From Micrasema longulum (Eukaryota > Arthropoda > Insecta > Trichoptera > Brachycentridae), in assembly GCA_022494885.1 (NCBI GenBank), contig JAGVSM010002737.1:62001-126000 (forward strand): DNA of 64,000 bases, read 5' to 3'. The translations under genes and the position numbers were made by a program. Of the stretch, positions 1-10,590 are shown piece after piece. The notes beneath the pieces are model-generated. The model did not search any database. It was not told where the DNA came from and saw only the letters and a program-made list of their open reading frames with translations. Each line of letters begins with the position of its first letter. The first letter of the stretch is position 1.

Positions 1-350
1 GTACTTACTAAAGCTAACTGTTAACCATTCCTTTTTCAAAGATACTTACTAATTTTAACACTCGATGTGTTGATTTAAAGCCGTGCGTCGTGTTTTAGTA
101 TTTCACAGAAACAAGTTTATTACAATAACCGTGTCTGTATTTTTACATTGCTCTCATTGAACAAATATATAACATCTTTTTAATACATGTGTAGTATGCA
201 TTTGAGTCGACTGTTTGTAAAACATGTCGCGTCTGTTTAAACATAACGTGGACAATCAATAAACCAAATTAATTTATTGTTTTCATGATCTATGTTATTT
301 TGGCGTAAAACATTCATATTTTGTTTCACAACTAAAAGATATGTTTTGCA

Positions 351-390
351 AAAACATTTTGAGTTGATCCAAATTTTTGTAGACGAGGAC
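351..390 (+). repeat. P384 repeat, short 5'-end fragment
   Basis: This stretch resembles the start of the P384 family seen whole at 9014-9441: an attttgag run, then tgatccaaatttttgtagac and gaggac. Only about 40 bases align and no ends or flanking duplication remain. It abuts a SINE-3 copy. Confidence 0.4.
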
Positions 391-408
391 TTAATTTAAC
401 CGATCGAT

Positions 409-600
409 CGGGTTGTGGTCCCGTGGCTAGTGTCTCGGAATCACAGACCAAAGGTCCGTGGTTCGAATCCCACTCTACCCCAACTTGATTCCATTTTCTA
501 ATAGTGAGTTATTTACAACTCGTTGAAAATGGCCCTCAAAATTAAATATTTGGGTAAATCATAAGAACGCAAATGTTTCTTTTTTTTTAAAAAAAAAAAA
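409..600 (+). mobile_element. SINE-3, tRNA-headed, near full length
   Basis: A tRNA-derived SINE. The head has an A-box-like stretch (tggtcccgtggctagtg) and a good B box (ggttcgaatcc). The body contains ttctaatagtgagttattta, then aaaatggcc and tgggtaaatcataagaacgc, and ends in a T then A run. Four further copies lie at 4359, 16412 (minus), 26087 and 26675 (minus), so the boundaries are supported by comparison within this window. Such elements are transcribed by RNA polymerase III and moved by a LINE enzyme (family knowledge). Confidence 0.85.
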
Positions 601-671
601 CCCACTAGTTAACTAAACGGAGAGTTATTACGATAACTATATATTTTTTTCAAATATTTAATTTAATTTTT

Positions 672-1262
672 TGTACATAATGTAAATTATACACTAGCGG
701 GCTTATTGCCAAATGGCAATTTCTTCCAACCAACCAACCAATTGAGTTTTTTTTTTATAATTCGAGTTAAAACATATTCAATAGAAAATAAAGATGAAAA
801 AAAGCTCAAGATATTTCAAAATATAAATAAATGTATTTGTGTATAAATTATTCAAATTACTTAATGGGGAAAAGGAAAAAATTGAAAAGTGGAAAAGAGG
901 AAAGATTAAGGAAGAGAAAGGATATGTTTTTTCAGAGGTGATTTTAACAGAGATACTATAGTAACAACATCTTTAATGGTGGATGGGAGATGATTCCACA
1001 GTCGAGCGGCATGGACACTATATGAGTTAGAGAAGAAAGAGGAATTGTGGATGGGTATTAAGAGAGTGCTTTGAGAATAAGAACAAAGAGGTAAACCATG
1101 AACTGATGAGCGTTGAAATTTTCCACTCAGGTATATAGGACCGTTAGGACTATGAATGACATTGAACAGAAATAAGAAGGTGTGATAGTCTCTCCGCTGT
1201 CTAATTTTGAGCCAATCAATTGCATACGATAATCATTCCATCAGAAATGGAGGACATTTCCG
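672..1262 (-). mobile_element. LINE-G 3' end: RT C-terminus and 3' UTR
   Basis: Read on the minus strand, about 1230-880 encodes a decayed non-LTR reverse-transcriptase C-terminus: RQRRDYHTFLFLFNVIHSPN, then SSVHGLPLCSYSQSTL and ARLWNHLPSTIKDV, ending in a stop. The 3' UTR ends in a ggttggttgg repeat followed by a small inverted repeat around tttggcaataagcccg. Homologous tails lie at 35372-35905 (minus), 50165-50235 and 54797-55628 (plus). The copy is 5'-truncated, and the usual endonuclease and RT catalytic regions are absent. Confidence 0.8.
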
Positions 1263-1920
1263 AGAAGAGAATTTTAAATTTTAAATAATTTAGTTTAAAT
1301 AACATTTACATTACAAACTAAAATTCAAGACGCACATATTACAAAAAGAAAAAATACATAAAGAGACTCGTGTCAAAATAGTAGGAGAATTCTGCTACGG
1401 AAAACCCCTTCGGATACATGGAACAGGTCAATATCCATAGCGATGTTGTTTAGCATAGCGGTAGCATTTCCAACAGGCATAACCATCGGCAGGTTGGTCC
1501 TGTATATTGGAATAGGTAATTATCAGGAACATACAAACCAATGCTCATCATAATCTTCGAATAATTGACCATACCGCGCAACAATCGATAAAAATGTGTA
1601 GTCCAATACACAATCCTTATTTTCCCCAAACTATTGTAGCCCTAGAGTAACTCGATCGGGTAGAGTTCTCATATATAATATGGAAGTATATCCATTTACA
1701 GGACTGATGACCCGTACTCGTCCCAAAAATCAACATTTAAATTCTGTCCAAATACCTGAAAACCGTTTTAAAGACAGAGTCTTTCGATCGGTTTCCCTCA
1801 TACAAAAAACAAAAACATTTTTTGTCTAAAATCGAGTAATTTTACATTTGACAAACATCAATACATGAATTGAATACATTTCGATGTTCAAAGTATGCAG
1901 AATGGTGAATGTTATTCAGT
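1263..1920. other. Unassigned A+T-rich stretch with a P384 scrap
   Basis: No coding or RNA gene seen. Bases 1880-1915 (cgatgttcaaag, then agaatggtgaatgtta) resemble the middle of P384 on the minus strand. Bases 1676-1710 faintly resemble its tatggaagt...atttacaggac segment. Confidence 0.4.
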
Positions 1921-2172
1921 ATGTCGGAGCACGGGTTCGATTCCCGACATAGTTGACGTGAAGTATTTATTTAAAAAGGTGTTTTTACATTAAAATATTT
2001 TAGGGACTAATATAATATTTTATATTAGTCCCTGGACTGGCACCCGAAGCGTAAGACTAATCATCTTACCTTCATGTAACAAAAATGATCAAGATACGCT
2101 GCGATTGGTATACATATGCGGTGCCCTATGCACCGTTAGGTGCGGAAAGGGAAAAATGATGATCTATGTTGA
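1921..2172 (+). mobile_element. SINE-1, tRNA-headed, head truncated
   Basis: It starts inside the tRNA-like head with a B box (gggttcgattcccgacat), followed by the family linker gttgacgtgaagtattta. The body, at about 2030-2170, has ctggactggcacccgaagcg, then atgatcaagatacgctgc and gtgcggaaagggaaaaatga. The same body follows an intact head at 47566-47864. A short AT-rich insertion-like stretch (1980-2030) separates head and body here. Confidence 0.75.
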
Positions 2173-2390
2173 AATATATATATTTTTTCTTTTATTCAGG
2201 AAACATTCAGTACAGTTACATAGTTTTATATTTTACAAAGTTAGATTTAACTCTAATGGACCAGTGAAGTTTCCATATTATATAAAAATTATATGTTAGG
2301 TTTACCAACGAAAGTACGAAAAAGAGAAGGAAAAAAAACATAAATGGAAGTTGTATAAAAATTCAAATTAAAATAAAAAAGTTATTTAAA
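2173..2390 (-). mobile_element. 228-bp retrocopy family, 3' LINE-like fragment
   Basis: On the minus strand this matches the insertion at 18416-18643 over most of its length: ttccttctcttttt, then atatggaaacttcactggt and tgtaactgtactga, followed by tttcctgaataaaag and an A-rich tail. No reading frame is apparent. It is probably the 3' end of a LINE or a short non-autonomous retroposon. Confidence 0.7.
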
Positions 2391-2927
2391 AGTTTGTAAT
2401 TAGTATTTACAAATATAAATTATATATAAAATGAAGAATTTTTTTTTGTAAAAGTAATTAAAGGGTGAAAATTAAAAAACAAGAGTGAAAAACATGCTCA
2501 AATATAAAAAAAATAAAAACATTTTCAAAAAGGAACATTTTCAAATAGGAAAAACATAAATATACACATACATGTTTTAAGGGATTCAAAGAAATGATAA
2601 AAAGAATCTTTAAACAAAATAATATAAGACAATAAATTTAAGTCAATTTAAAAAAACATCTTCAAAATTAATGACACACTATAGTAGTAAGAGCAGGTAT
2701 ATTTATTTTATATACATATACAATATAAGTAATAAAAAGTAGTTTTAAAGTATAAAAACATGTCAATGCAGCAGAGAAAAATGAAAAAATAACAGGTGTA
2801 GCAAGTAACCTTTAAAATTTGAAAAAGCAATATAAGGAGAAGATATTAAACCAAAGTTGTTGTTGTATATATTGATCTATCATCTTTTTTAACATTTACA
2901 TATTTATTATAAAAAAATATATATTAT
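2391..2927. other. Unassigned A+T-rich stretch
   Basis: A- and T-rich simple sequence. No coding region, tRNA or recognisable repeat seen. Confidence 0.5.
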
Positions 2928-3065
2928 GGTGGCCTCCTTGATGTTATGGCTAAGACGCTTGACTCACACGGAACGTTCTGTTTTCGATTCCCGGTGAGAA
3001 CACAAAAATAAAATGTGATTTTTCTCAAGCCTGGGTATTCTGTGATGTAATTCATCGATATAATA
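2928..3065 (+). mobile_element. SINE-2, tRNA-headed
   Basis: The tRNA-like head ggtggcctccttgatgttat and ggctaagacgcttgactc leads to a degenerate B box (ttttcgattcccggtgag) and a body with gagaacacaaa and tgatttttctcaagcctggg. Copies at 7785-7890 and, inverted, at 39745-39894 define a family distinct from SINE-1 and SINE-3. Confidence 0.75.
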
Positions 3066-3104
3066 AGGAAGTTCAGCCCTACTGGAAATTGTAAATATAA
3101 AAAA

Positions 3105-3425
3105 ATTTCCTTACGCGTGGTAAAAAATAGAGCATTTAATTGTCCGGCATAATTTCTTGAAAAATATTTAAATAAAAATGAACTACTTTGAACGACTTCA
3201 CTAGTTCATATGAGTCAAACAATGATTAGAGAGGTGTAAAAGATTTCCGGTTTACGGTACGTCAACGGACCAATCGACCAAACTAATTAAGAAGAAGCGG
3301 AAGATAACTTGAGAAGTCACACGCAGAGTAATTTCAGAAATACAAAACTTTAAAAAATCACATTGCTGATAAAACGTGACATAAAAAAAAAAGGTTTAAT
3401 AGACTATTAACAAGAAAAACCATTG
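3105..3425 (+). repeat. Dispersed repeat Rep-D, copy 1
   Basis: Shares long blocks with 33235-33540 and 62935-63225: tttccggtttacgg followed by a gtcaacggaccaatcg-like stretch, then gaagtcacacgcagagtaat and ttcagaaat. It is non-coding. No inverted ends or target duplication could be fixed. The class is unknown. Confidence 0.65.
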
Positions 3426-3477
3426 AAAAACTGTTTTGGGCCTCTTGGCAAGTTGTAGTGCAAGAAAACGCACATTT

Positions 3478-3535
3478 AGGGTTCTGGTTCTATTTCACGC
3501 ACATACATGTATTCTTCATCCGCCTGGACACGGAC
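3478..3535 (+). repeat. Short dispersed repeat (ggttctggttctatttcac)
   Basis: The block ggttctggttctatttcac followed by gtattcttcatccgc recurs inverted at 32650-32712. Its first 19 bases recur at 53188-53207. Class unknown. Confidence 0.5.
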
Positions 3536-3539
3536 TATT

Positions 3540-4245
3540 TGATGGAACGCCAAAATTTATTTCTTATTAGTTTTCGCTTGACCAGATACTGTCATTTGAG
3601 TAAATACTGCTCACCAACTAAAGTTTAAATTTACTGCCAAGGTATCGATTTCCTCAATATTTTATTGAAAAAATTTTTTTTTCGTATTTCTACTCAAATG
3701 TCAAATCTATTCTAAAATGCTTACCGGAGGCATCTCCCGACACTTGTGTTAGCTTTAATATTTGATGTAATAAATTAATTAAATTTCACGTTCTACAGAA
3801 TAAACACCAACTCAATGTATGAACGTTGAATATGTACGTATCCACGAAGTAATTCTAATATCAACATTGTTACCAAGATTTTCCATTTTGTGAGTTATTA
3901 AATTTCTTTGAACTAATTATTATTGTGTTTTCGACATTTAGTAGATTTTCATTCTAAATTAAATAAGTTTCAGGAGTAATTAGTGAATTATTTATTTAAT
4001 ACACAAAAAATAAAATTCCGATAAATGTAACTCGTGTTTATTCTTAAAAGAACGCTCTCGTCTCGTCGACGGGTGATAAAAAACGAATTTACCAATCGTA
4101 ATTCGAAAATATGTTTATTAATGTTAGTCTTTTTTGTGGTTGGCTAGAATATAAATATTTTTTTCAGCAGTAAGTCCGCCTAAGTGCATATATTTTTTTA
4201 CTTGAAGTTTAAAAAAAAAAAAATTTAAAAACATAACTGCAACAG
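3540..4245. other. Unassigned A+T-rich stretch
   Basis: No gene seen. The segment near 4045-4085 (acgctctcgtctcgtcgacg, gggtgataaaaa) faintly resembles 8553-8600 and 55755-55795, suggesting another old repeat. Confidence 0.4.
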
Positions 4246-4249
4246 TTTC

Positions 4250-4350
4250 TATGTCCATCTCGGCACCTGGGCTCTAATTACAATCGGAAGTCAATATTGA
4301 TCTTAAATTTTGTCTACGAAGTAAAATTAAGTTTTCGGTATGAAAAACAA
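4250..4350 (+). repeat. Dispersed repeat Rep-F, diverged copy
   Basis: Resembles the Rep-F start: cctgggctctaattacaatc, ggaagtcaatattg, then gtctacgaagtaaaat. It is more diverged than the copies at 40433 and 53495. Confidence 0.4.
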
Positions 4351-4358
4351 ATTATTAT

Positions 4359-4546
4359 CGGGTTGTGGTCCCGTTGCTAGTGTCTCGGACTCACGGAGAT
4401 CAAAGGTCCGTGGTTCGAATCCCACTCTACCCCAACTTGATTCCATTTTCTAATAGTGAGTTATTTACAACTCGTTAAAAATGGCCATCAAAATTAAATA
4501 TTTGGGTAAATCATAAGAACGCAAATATTTATTTAAAAAAAAAAAA
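4359..4546 (+). mobile_element. SINE-3, near full length
   Basis: Nearly identical to the copy at 409-600: ggttgtggtcccgttgctag, a B box ggttcgaatcccactctac, body ttctaatagtgagttattta, end gggtaaatcataagaacgc and an A tail. The close match between the two copies suggests fairly recent activity. Confidence 0.88.
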
Positions 4547-4557
4547 TTGCATTCATT

Positions 4558-4722
4558 TTTTTCTTCTAAACATGTTCAATTATAAGTTGCCGACAAATAT
4601 ATTTTAAATGTTCATGCAAATATACACATTTGCGTACACAAATATCGGTTTTTCTTTATAGACAGTCGAATATATGTAACTGTTAAATTCCCATTGGAAT
4701 CGGGGCCCCGAGCTACATATTT
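4558..4722 (-). repeat. Dispersed repeat Rep-F, minus copy
   Basis: On the minus strand it reads from gggccccgattccaatggga (near 4705) through gacagtc and gtgtacgcaaatgtgtata to gtcggcaacttataattgaa and catgtttaga. This order is shared with 40433-40555 and 53495-53660. Non-coding, class unknown. Confidence 0.6.
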
Positions 4723-4979
4723 TTTGTACGCCAGTACTAAAGATTTTACGTGTACTTTTTATACAGATTTACATTGGCTCTGTCCGAGAGACTCAACGAA
4801 TCACGATCGTGTGGACAGCAGGCTTATTCCGTCGCAATTTCGTTTCGTAAGTTCGTTCGTTCGTCATATATCCATCTCATTCTAACGCAATCAAAACCAT
4901 TTTTCGCTCTCGTTCCCTTTCATACGAAACGAATGAATTTAAATAACGAATTAGTTACCTCATAAGGCCACTGTGTAGC

Positions 4980-5035
4980 GTTTTCGTCACCAATGCGTGC
5001 ACCAGCGTATTGGTGAACCTATTGACGAACGTTTA
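4980..5035. repeat. Sub-repetitive cgtattggtgaac-type segment
   Basis: Repeats of a short unit (caccaatgcgtgcaccagcg, tattggtgaac, ctattgacgaacg) resemble the subterminal repeats of the element ends at 14340-14395 and 15760-15830. It may be a solo end of the same DNA transposon family. Confidence 0.35.
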
Positions 5036-5430
5036 TAGGAGTCTTAAGATGTCAGCATATATAAATATATATATATACACAAACACACACATATATACGT
5101 ATATATAAATGGGTATAAGTCTAAAAGAGAGATAAGAAAACATGATCAATTATGCAAAATAATATTTAGCTTTGTGAAAAGATTGTTAATAAATGGTGTT
5201 ACGAAGTGGATGCGTATTCAATAAATAAAATTATTTATTAACTTACATGGGAAACTGTCAGGTCTGTTTAACAATAAATAAAGTTTTAGCCGTTATTTAT
5301 AGAGAATAGAAAAATATTTTGTTGTTATGAGAAAAAGAGCACGAAAAATATTGAGAATTAGGATTGGGTTTTTTTTGTTGCTTGTTATTGAACACAGTGT
5401 TTTTGACTTTAATTAGGTACATTTAGTTTT
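5036..5430. other. Unassigned stretch, AT/TA microsatellite at 5060-5110
   Basis: A short TA/CA-rich simple repeat sits at 5060-5110. Bases 5140-5270 (acatgatcaattatg ... ggtgttacgaagtggatgc) resemble 8736-8835. No gene seen. Confidence 0.4.
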
Positions 5431-5885
5431 CTTCTTCTAGTGCATTGCCGGGTCCCCCCGATGCTGACAATCACTACAGCGAAAGCTTATGTATCTGTCC
5501 TGCGCTACTTTAACGTTTCGCAGCCAGGACGATGGCTTATTGATGTACTCGCAGTAGTGATTCCTGGGAAAAGACGACCAGAGTGGTTTCCCGTTGCCTT
5601 CTCTGGGGGATTTTTCCGTCGGGGCTACCTTCCCTTAGCTGGTTGGTTTTGGTTTTGATGCGCCCAAATCTCGCCTTTCATCCTCTCGTTATCTGCTGTG
5701 ATCAAACCGTTATGAGTGTGATCCCGTTGCCCAGGGTTCGCGACGTGGACGCTAACGAGTTGGACTAGTCAGTAGTGTTGCCGGTGGAATGCAACTGGGC
5801 GTTCGCAGCATTTTATAGAATCACACCCTCCAGCAAGATGTGACTCACTGCGACCCTACTGACAGTTCGAACCCCTAAGTATGTA
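5431..5885. other. G+C-richer unassigned island
   Basis: Base composition is clearly richer in G and C than the surroundings, with CpG and quality open stretches on the plus strand at 5440-5658 and 5583-5768. The predicted peptides show no domain I recognise and neither frame has a plausible upstream start. Phrases such as gtggtttcccgttgccttct suggest an old mobile element, but I cannot name it. Confidence 0.35.
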
Positions 5886-7734
5886 GAACATTTATTTTTA
5901 GTCGTATTCTTTTCTTTAATATAATTTTCATTAGTGCGTATTGCTTACGGATATTTTATTGGCTCTAACACACCTTCCTTAATTCCTAATTTCTGTTTTC
6001 ATTTGCTTAGATTCAAAGTTATCACTCGTTTCTTGTATTATTTATTCCTTTTGATGCGACTCGACTCTCAATTTCTTACCCGACAAGTGGTAAAAAATCT
6101 ATAAATGCAACATAGTTTTAAAAAAATCCTAAGAATCTCCCTTAATTTTTTTTTTGATAAGGTAATCCTTGGATTACCTTATCTTTTAGGCTTTTAGAAT
6201 TTTTAATAATCTTTAAAAAAAATACAATGCAGTCAGTTGGTGCACTGCGCGCTTCAGTATATATTTGTATGTAGGTACGTTGTACTTGTGGAGTTTCTAG
6301 TATATTCACAAGAGTGGCAGGATAGTGACAATTGGAAATAATTCGCATGCGGGTTCTAAACTGTTGCGGCTTCTGACCTCAAACTGCGCGGTACCCGATA
6401 ATTGTTGTTCCCTCGTCAAATAATGGCGGCAATTATAAGTCAGACGGAGTTCCTATTCGCGGAAATTACCGTGACGACGAATATCGACTTCCACTAATTA
6501 TACCACTCTCTTACCACAGTTGTCGTTAAAAGAGAAAGACTGAGGAGGTATTTCACTATCTCCTGATAAATCCCGATTAACTAAATTTAAGTAAAAATTA
6601 GCTACGCGATTTAAACGATATTTGCAACGAACCGAAATCACCATTGAAATATTGCTAAATTAATATTTCGACTATTTAATCAAAACATTCGTCTGGCAAC
6701 AAATCTGCAGCTAGCTTTCACTGTAAACAGCAATGCATTTGTAGTAAAAAATCGCGCATCTTTCAAAATCTACATTCCCACACGCATACCTAACAACACC
6801 GTCATCCCTCAGTTATCTCATATATTATTATTCCAAAAATGATTGATTGTGTCTTTCACGTACGGGCCCGTTTCACACGTATCGTGCCAATCTGTTAAAA
6901 TTAGGGTGGGTGGATACTTGTGTATCATTTTCTTTTTTGATTTTATTTATTTAGTTTCTATTCGCGAGTGAAAATTTTGTTAAAATAAATAGAGTGGAGA
7001 TTAGTCGGTGGATGGTACGGTAATGGTGTACTGCATAAAATATATATTTTTTTTAAATATCAATAAATCCTCCTGAGCGTTCCGAAGTTGGCCCGAAAAG
7101 CTAACCTAGAAGATAACAGTCGGCTTTCGCCGAGTTACGTTTAAATTTGTTACTTTTCATAAGTTTTAATAAATAATAATCAACAATTGAGGTTACTTTT
7201 TATGGCGTTAAGGGTATTTATTGTATTTCTTTTGTAGTTCACTTTAGTTTTAATTGTTTTTTTTTGTTTGAGTATTTTCTCTTTAGCTTTTCCGATTTCT
7301 TAAGATTAAAAGTAAAAATTATCATTGTTTTTCTTAAGTTGAGTTTATTTTAGTAAAATATCTCAGTACGCTTAAGAAAGGAACAAATTTTACCGGGAAC
7401 GATTGTTATAAGTTGACCACTGACCGTTGTTAACTGTCAAAACTCGAAATACAACTCGGCCAGGTACGAAATCGTGTGGAAATAACGTGTCTTTATACAA
7501 GCTCTAATCGAGTTTAATTGTACTTTGTTGATAGGATACCAACCTTACTTTACTTAAAATCTTGGATTCTCATCTAATTATTTCGATTCCAAACGGTTTT
7601 CAACGCTATAAAAAAAATAAGCAGAGCTGTCATAACGGCTACGCGAGCGACGCCATTTTTAAATGTGATTTAACGGAGGAAATACGGAAAATTTCCAGTT
7701 AACTTAAGCAAGGATTTAAATGAGATTTACTTTT
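5886..7734. other. Long unassigned stretch
   Basis: No gene, SINE or LINE recognised in 1.8 kb. The segment 6350-6560 is richer in CpG than its neighbours. A near-perfect palindrome lies at 6156-6183. The rest is A+T-rich unique-looking sequence. Confidence 0.45.
6156..6183. repeat. 28-bp palindrome
   Basis: Two perfect 13-base arms (gataaggtaatcc and its complement) are separated by two bases. This makes a near-perfect cruciform or hairpin with no T-run directly following the arm beyond four Ts. Confidence 0.8.
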
Positions 7735-7784
7735 TTTTTGCGCTAGTCAGAGATTGCGAAGTAGACTGAAGTACACACGGAAGG

Positions 7785-7890
7785 CTGCGGGTTTGATTCC
7801 CGGTGAGAACACAAAATCTTAAAACGAGATTTTTGTCAAGCCTGGATGTTTTGTGCTGTACTTCACCATTTTGGTAGTTGACGCTCATAT
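7785..7890 (+). mobile_element. SINE-2, head degenerate
   Basis: The B box gggtttgattcccggtgag and body gagaacacaaa, then agatttttgtcaagcctgg and ttttgtgctgtacttcacca match the SINE-2 copies at 2928 and 39745. The A-box end of the head (7740-7785) is badly diverged. Confidence 0.7.
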
Positions 7891-9001
7891 TCAAGTAAAC
7901 TGTTAATTTCGTGTTTTCAATTTTCGTCGTAAAGATGAAACATATCTCTGTTATTAATTTATTTTCTTTCATTACATTCTCTATTCATCGTCCCTTCAAC
8001 ATCCATCGCTGTCTCAGTATAATTTAATTACTTTCATTGTTTGTCGGGAGATGGGTGCTACCTCAAAAATAAAAATATTATGGATATGAAGGTAATTTTG
8101 AGTAAGGTTGCCCTAAAGTAATCCTGCCTTTCTTTGAGAAAATATGCCCACGCGACATTATATTATTTATAAATCTTTAAAAAAGCCTCTCAAAGGATAA
8201 GAGATATAGATCCTATTTAAGACCTCTCTTGTTTATTATTCTGGGGTAAAAATAAACGAACTGTTGGACAACAAACGAGTTAAAAAATCTTTTTACAGCT
8301 GTCGTTTTCAAAACCATGTTTATATTTCCTTAAATATTTTTCTTCTTCAATGATTTTTTAAAAGGATTCCTTTGAACATAAATCAAGCGATAACTTTACA
8401 CACCGCTTAATTTGTACTTATGTACTATTTTTTTTAAAAATTGAAATTAATTGAAGATCCTCATTATGAATTTATAAATTATTATGAAAATAAAACTTTT
8501 TTATTAGTGTTACGCAATTTTTATTATTTTACAAGAACACTACTACACTTTTTAAGAGAGCACTCCTCCCATCGACGGGTGGTATAAAAATAATATAGTA
8601 AACACAGAATATTGTTCACAATGTCATAGAATTTTAACAAAAAATAAACAAATTAATCAGTGAAACTTAAAGCAGGGGGGCTATTTTCCACTTATCTAAG
8701 GTGTTAGTATATGGATAGTTATCTAAAGTACAGATATGAAAACATGATCACTAATAATAAAGTTCAATTTTCATAATAATTTATAATGAAGTGTTACGAA
8801 GTGAATGCCGATTCAATTAATAAGTCCTCATTATTTTTTACTGTTTCTTTTAATGTATTTTTTAATGTTTTTGACCTTTTTATTTTTACTATGTTTACTA
8901 TCATTTCTGAAATTGTTGATTCCTGTTTTTATATTTATCAATCATAATTCAGAAATTTTACAGAAAAAAATAGTTTATTAATCAAAAAATATCACATAAT
9001 C
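7891..9001. other. Unassigned A+T-rich stretch
   Basis: No gene seen. Bases 8553-8600 (gagagcactcctcccatcg, acgggtggtataaaaataat) resemble 4045-4085 and 55755-55795. Bases 8736-8835 resemble 5140-5270. Confidence 0.4.
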
Positions 9002-9453
9002 TACTATATTTTTCAACAATATTTTGAGTTTGTCCAAATTTTTGTAGACAAGGACTGGATTCAACTCCCTGGGGAGCTGTTTATATTAACATATTATAAC
9101 AGAGATGAAGTATATTTAAGAGAAGGTAATATAGAAGTCTAGACATCTACAGGGCTCATGACCTGTCAATGGCTGGTTTAAAGTGGCCACTTTACATACT
9201 GTGTAACATTCACCATTCTGCCCATATTTGAACATCTATATTTTTGATGTTTGTGAAGTTAAAGAGCTGAAACCTTTATTTATGCGGGCGAGATTCATCT
9301 AATTTAATTATTATTTCACCTACATACCAGGCAACGCCTGAAAATGTTATTTTTTCAATTTATATGCTTCTTCAGCCCTGTAGATGCCTAGACTTCTATA
9401 TTACCTTCTCTTAAATATACTTCATCTCTTTTGTAATATGTTACTATATTTTT
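9002..9453 (+). mobile_element. P384 element, complete, with 12-bp target duplication
   Basis: The element spans 9014-9441 between two exact 12-base copies of tactatattttt (9002-9013 and 9442-9453). It opens with acaatattttgagtttgtcc, runs through gtagacaaggactgga, acatctacagggctcatga, ggccactttacatactgtg and gctgaaacctttattta to aggcaacgcctgaaa. It then ends in an inverted copy of its own 9090-9160 segment. Non-coding. The inverted end and target duplication also suit a foldback DNA element, but other copies favour a retroelement (see the copy at 27911). Confidence 0.85.
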
Positions 9454-9464
9454 GTTAAAGTTTA

Positions 9465-9535
9465 TTTCTCTGGAGTATGTGTAGTCTGCCGTACTAGGAA
9501 GAACCTGTTTTAAGGCAGACATTTTTTATATGCAG
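9465..9535 (+). repeat. Conserved 70-bp hairpin H, copy 1
   Basis: The inverted repeat gtctgcc (9484-9490) and ggcagac (9514-9520) encloses gtactaggaagaacctgttt. The same stem and loop with similar flanks recur at 38143-38215 and, inverted, at 49152-49212. Function unknown. It may be the terminal hairpin of a mobile element. Confidence 0.65.
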
Positions 9536-10400
9536 TGCATATGTATAATAATAAAACATACAAATAGTAACTTATTTATGGATTATTTAACACAGACAGT
9601 AATAATGAAAGTTTTTAAAAGTTTATTTGATTTTTATATAATTACGACAAAAAGTCTTAAAAAAAAGATCATTTATGCTTATAGAAATGATTCAGAAAAT
9701 ATTTACAAATGAATGATAAAGATCTTACTACTAAGAAATTATTTTTCCGAGAAACTGTAGACATCCCAAATATTTTTTGACTTTTAATAAGTTTTTAATT
9801 AAAAATAAGCCTCGTTTATATTATATTTTTCCTGACAGGTATCAAATTGTTCAGATATTATTGGCAAAAAATATTCCAAACGACTTTTCGTCCTGGATTC
9901 GTAAAAAATACTTATTATTGAAAATTGGTCCCTAGCGCCTTGGCTAAAAGACAAGTCCCGCTACCACCCCATCGTTGTCTAAGTTTTGCTAGTTTCGCTG
10001 ACGATACAAATCGTGTCCAGGTTTTTTTATACACTGTTCTCAATTCTCGCTTACTCGGCATACATGATTCGTATGAAATCAACCCGTTTGATATAAAAAA
10101 TGACGTTTTTTATCGTGTCAGGGGGAATAAATAATAGTTATGATTATGAAATAGAACCAGATTCCTGTGATGGTTTTCTGGATCTTCTCTTCCCCCTAGA
10201 CTCTAAATTTTCTTAAAAGAAAATGAAAGAAATTGGCGGATTGTGGTTCTATCGCCATAAGCGTTTTACTCGTTAAAAAACGAAATCGGTTCGATATAGC
10301 TAATAGAGGGGACCTAAGACTGAAATTAACTAAGTTAGATTAGGACATAAAATTTGTTTGTAGCAAGCGTAACTGATTTTAATTAGGCGTCAATATATGT
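9536..10400. other. Unassigned stretch
   Basis: A+T-rich; no gene recognised. A frame at 9925-10134 contains the letters FADDT, but nothing around it resembles reverse transcriptase. Confidence 0.45.
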
Positions 10401-10590
10401 CGGTAGTCAGATGGCAGAAGGGACCATCTGTTTTCTTTGTCTATGTTTTAGTTTTCAAAAGTTTTAATGAATATTTCAGTAAATACACGCAGAAAAAAAA
10501 ATGTAAAAATCAGCGTCATTTAGGATGGTAATTTATTATTTAAAAACAACACTTAAATATTTTAGTTTGTGGATTAAAGTCTTGAAATTG
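10401..10590 (+). mobile_element. Inverted-repeat element M, right end missing
   Basis: It begins with the 28-base terminal sequence cggtagtcagatggcagaag and ggaccatct seen at both ends of the complete copy at 61461-61707. The interior matches (gttttaatgaatatttcagt, then gattaaagtcttgaaattga) up to about 10590, after which the right terminus is lost. Confidence 0.75.

Noticed and set aside
1086..1130. ctgatgagcgttgaaa, which resembles a hammerhead core
   Set aside because: It lies in LINE-G coding sequence on the opposite strand, and stem II would not pair. It is absent as a fold from the sister copies.
1698..1735. ctgatgacccgtactcgtc as a hammerhead core
   Set aside because: No GAAA at the right distance and no flanking stem. 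The bases more likely derive from the P384 acagggcttatga segment.
9014..9441. P384 as a simple foldback MITE
   Set aside because: The inverted-end length differs between copies, the target duplication is 11-13 bp and variable, and monomers are joined head to tail. These do not fit a fixed terminal-inverted-repeat element, although this single copy alone would.
9925..10134. Open frame containing FADDT, as in reverse transcriptases
   Set aside because: No PQG block before it and no YLG block after it. The flanking residues do not resemble RT. Treated as chance.
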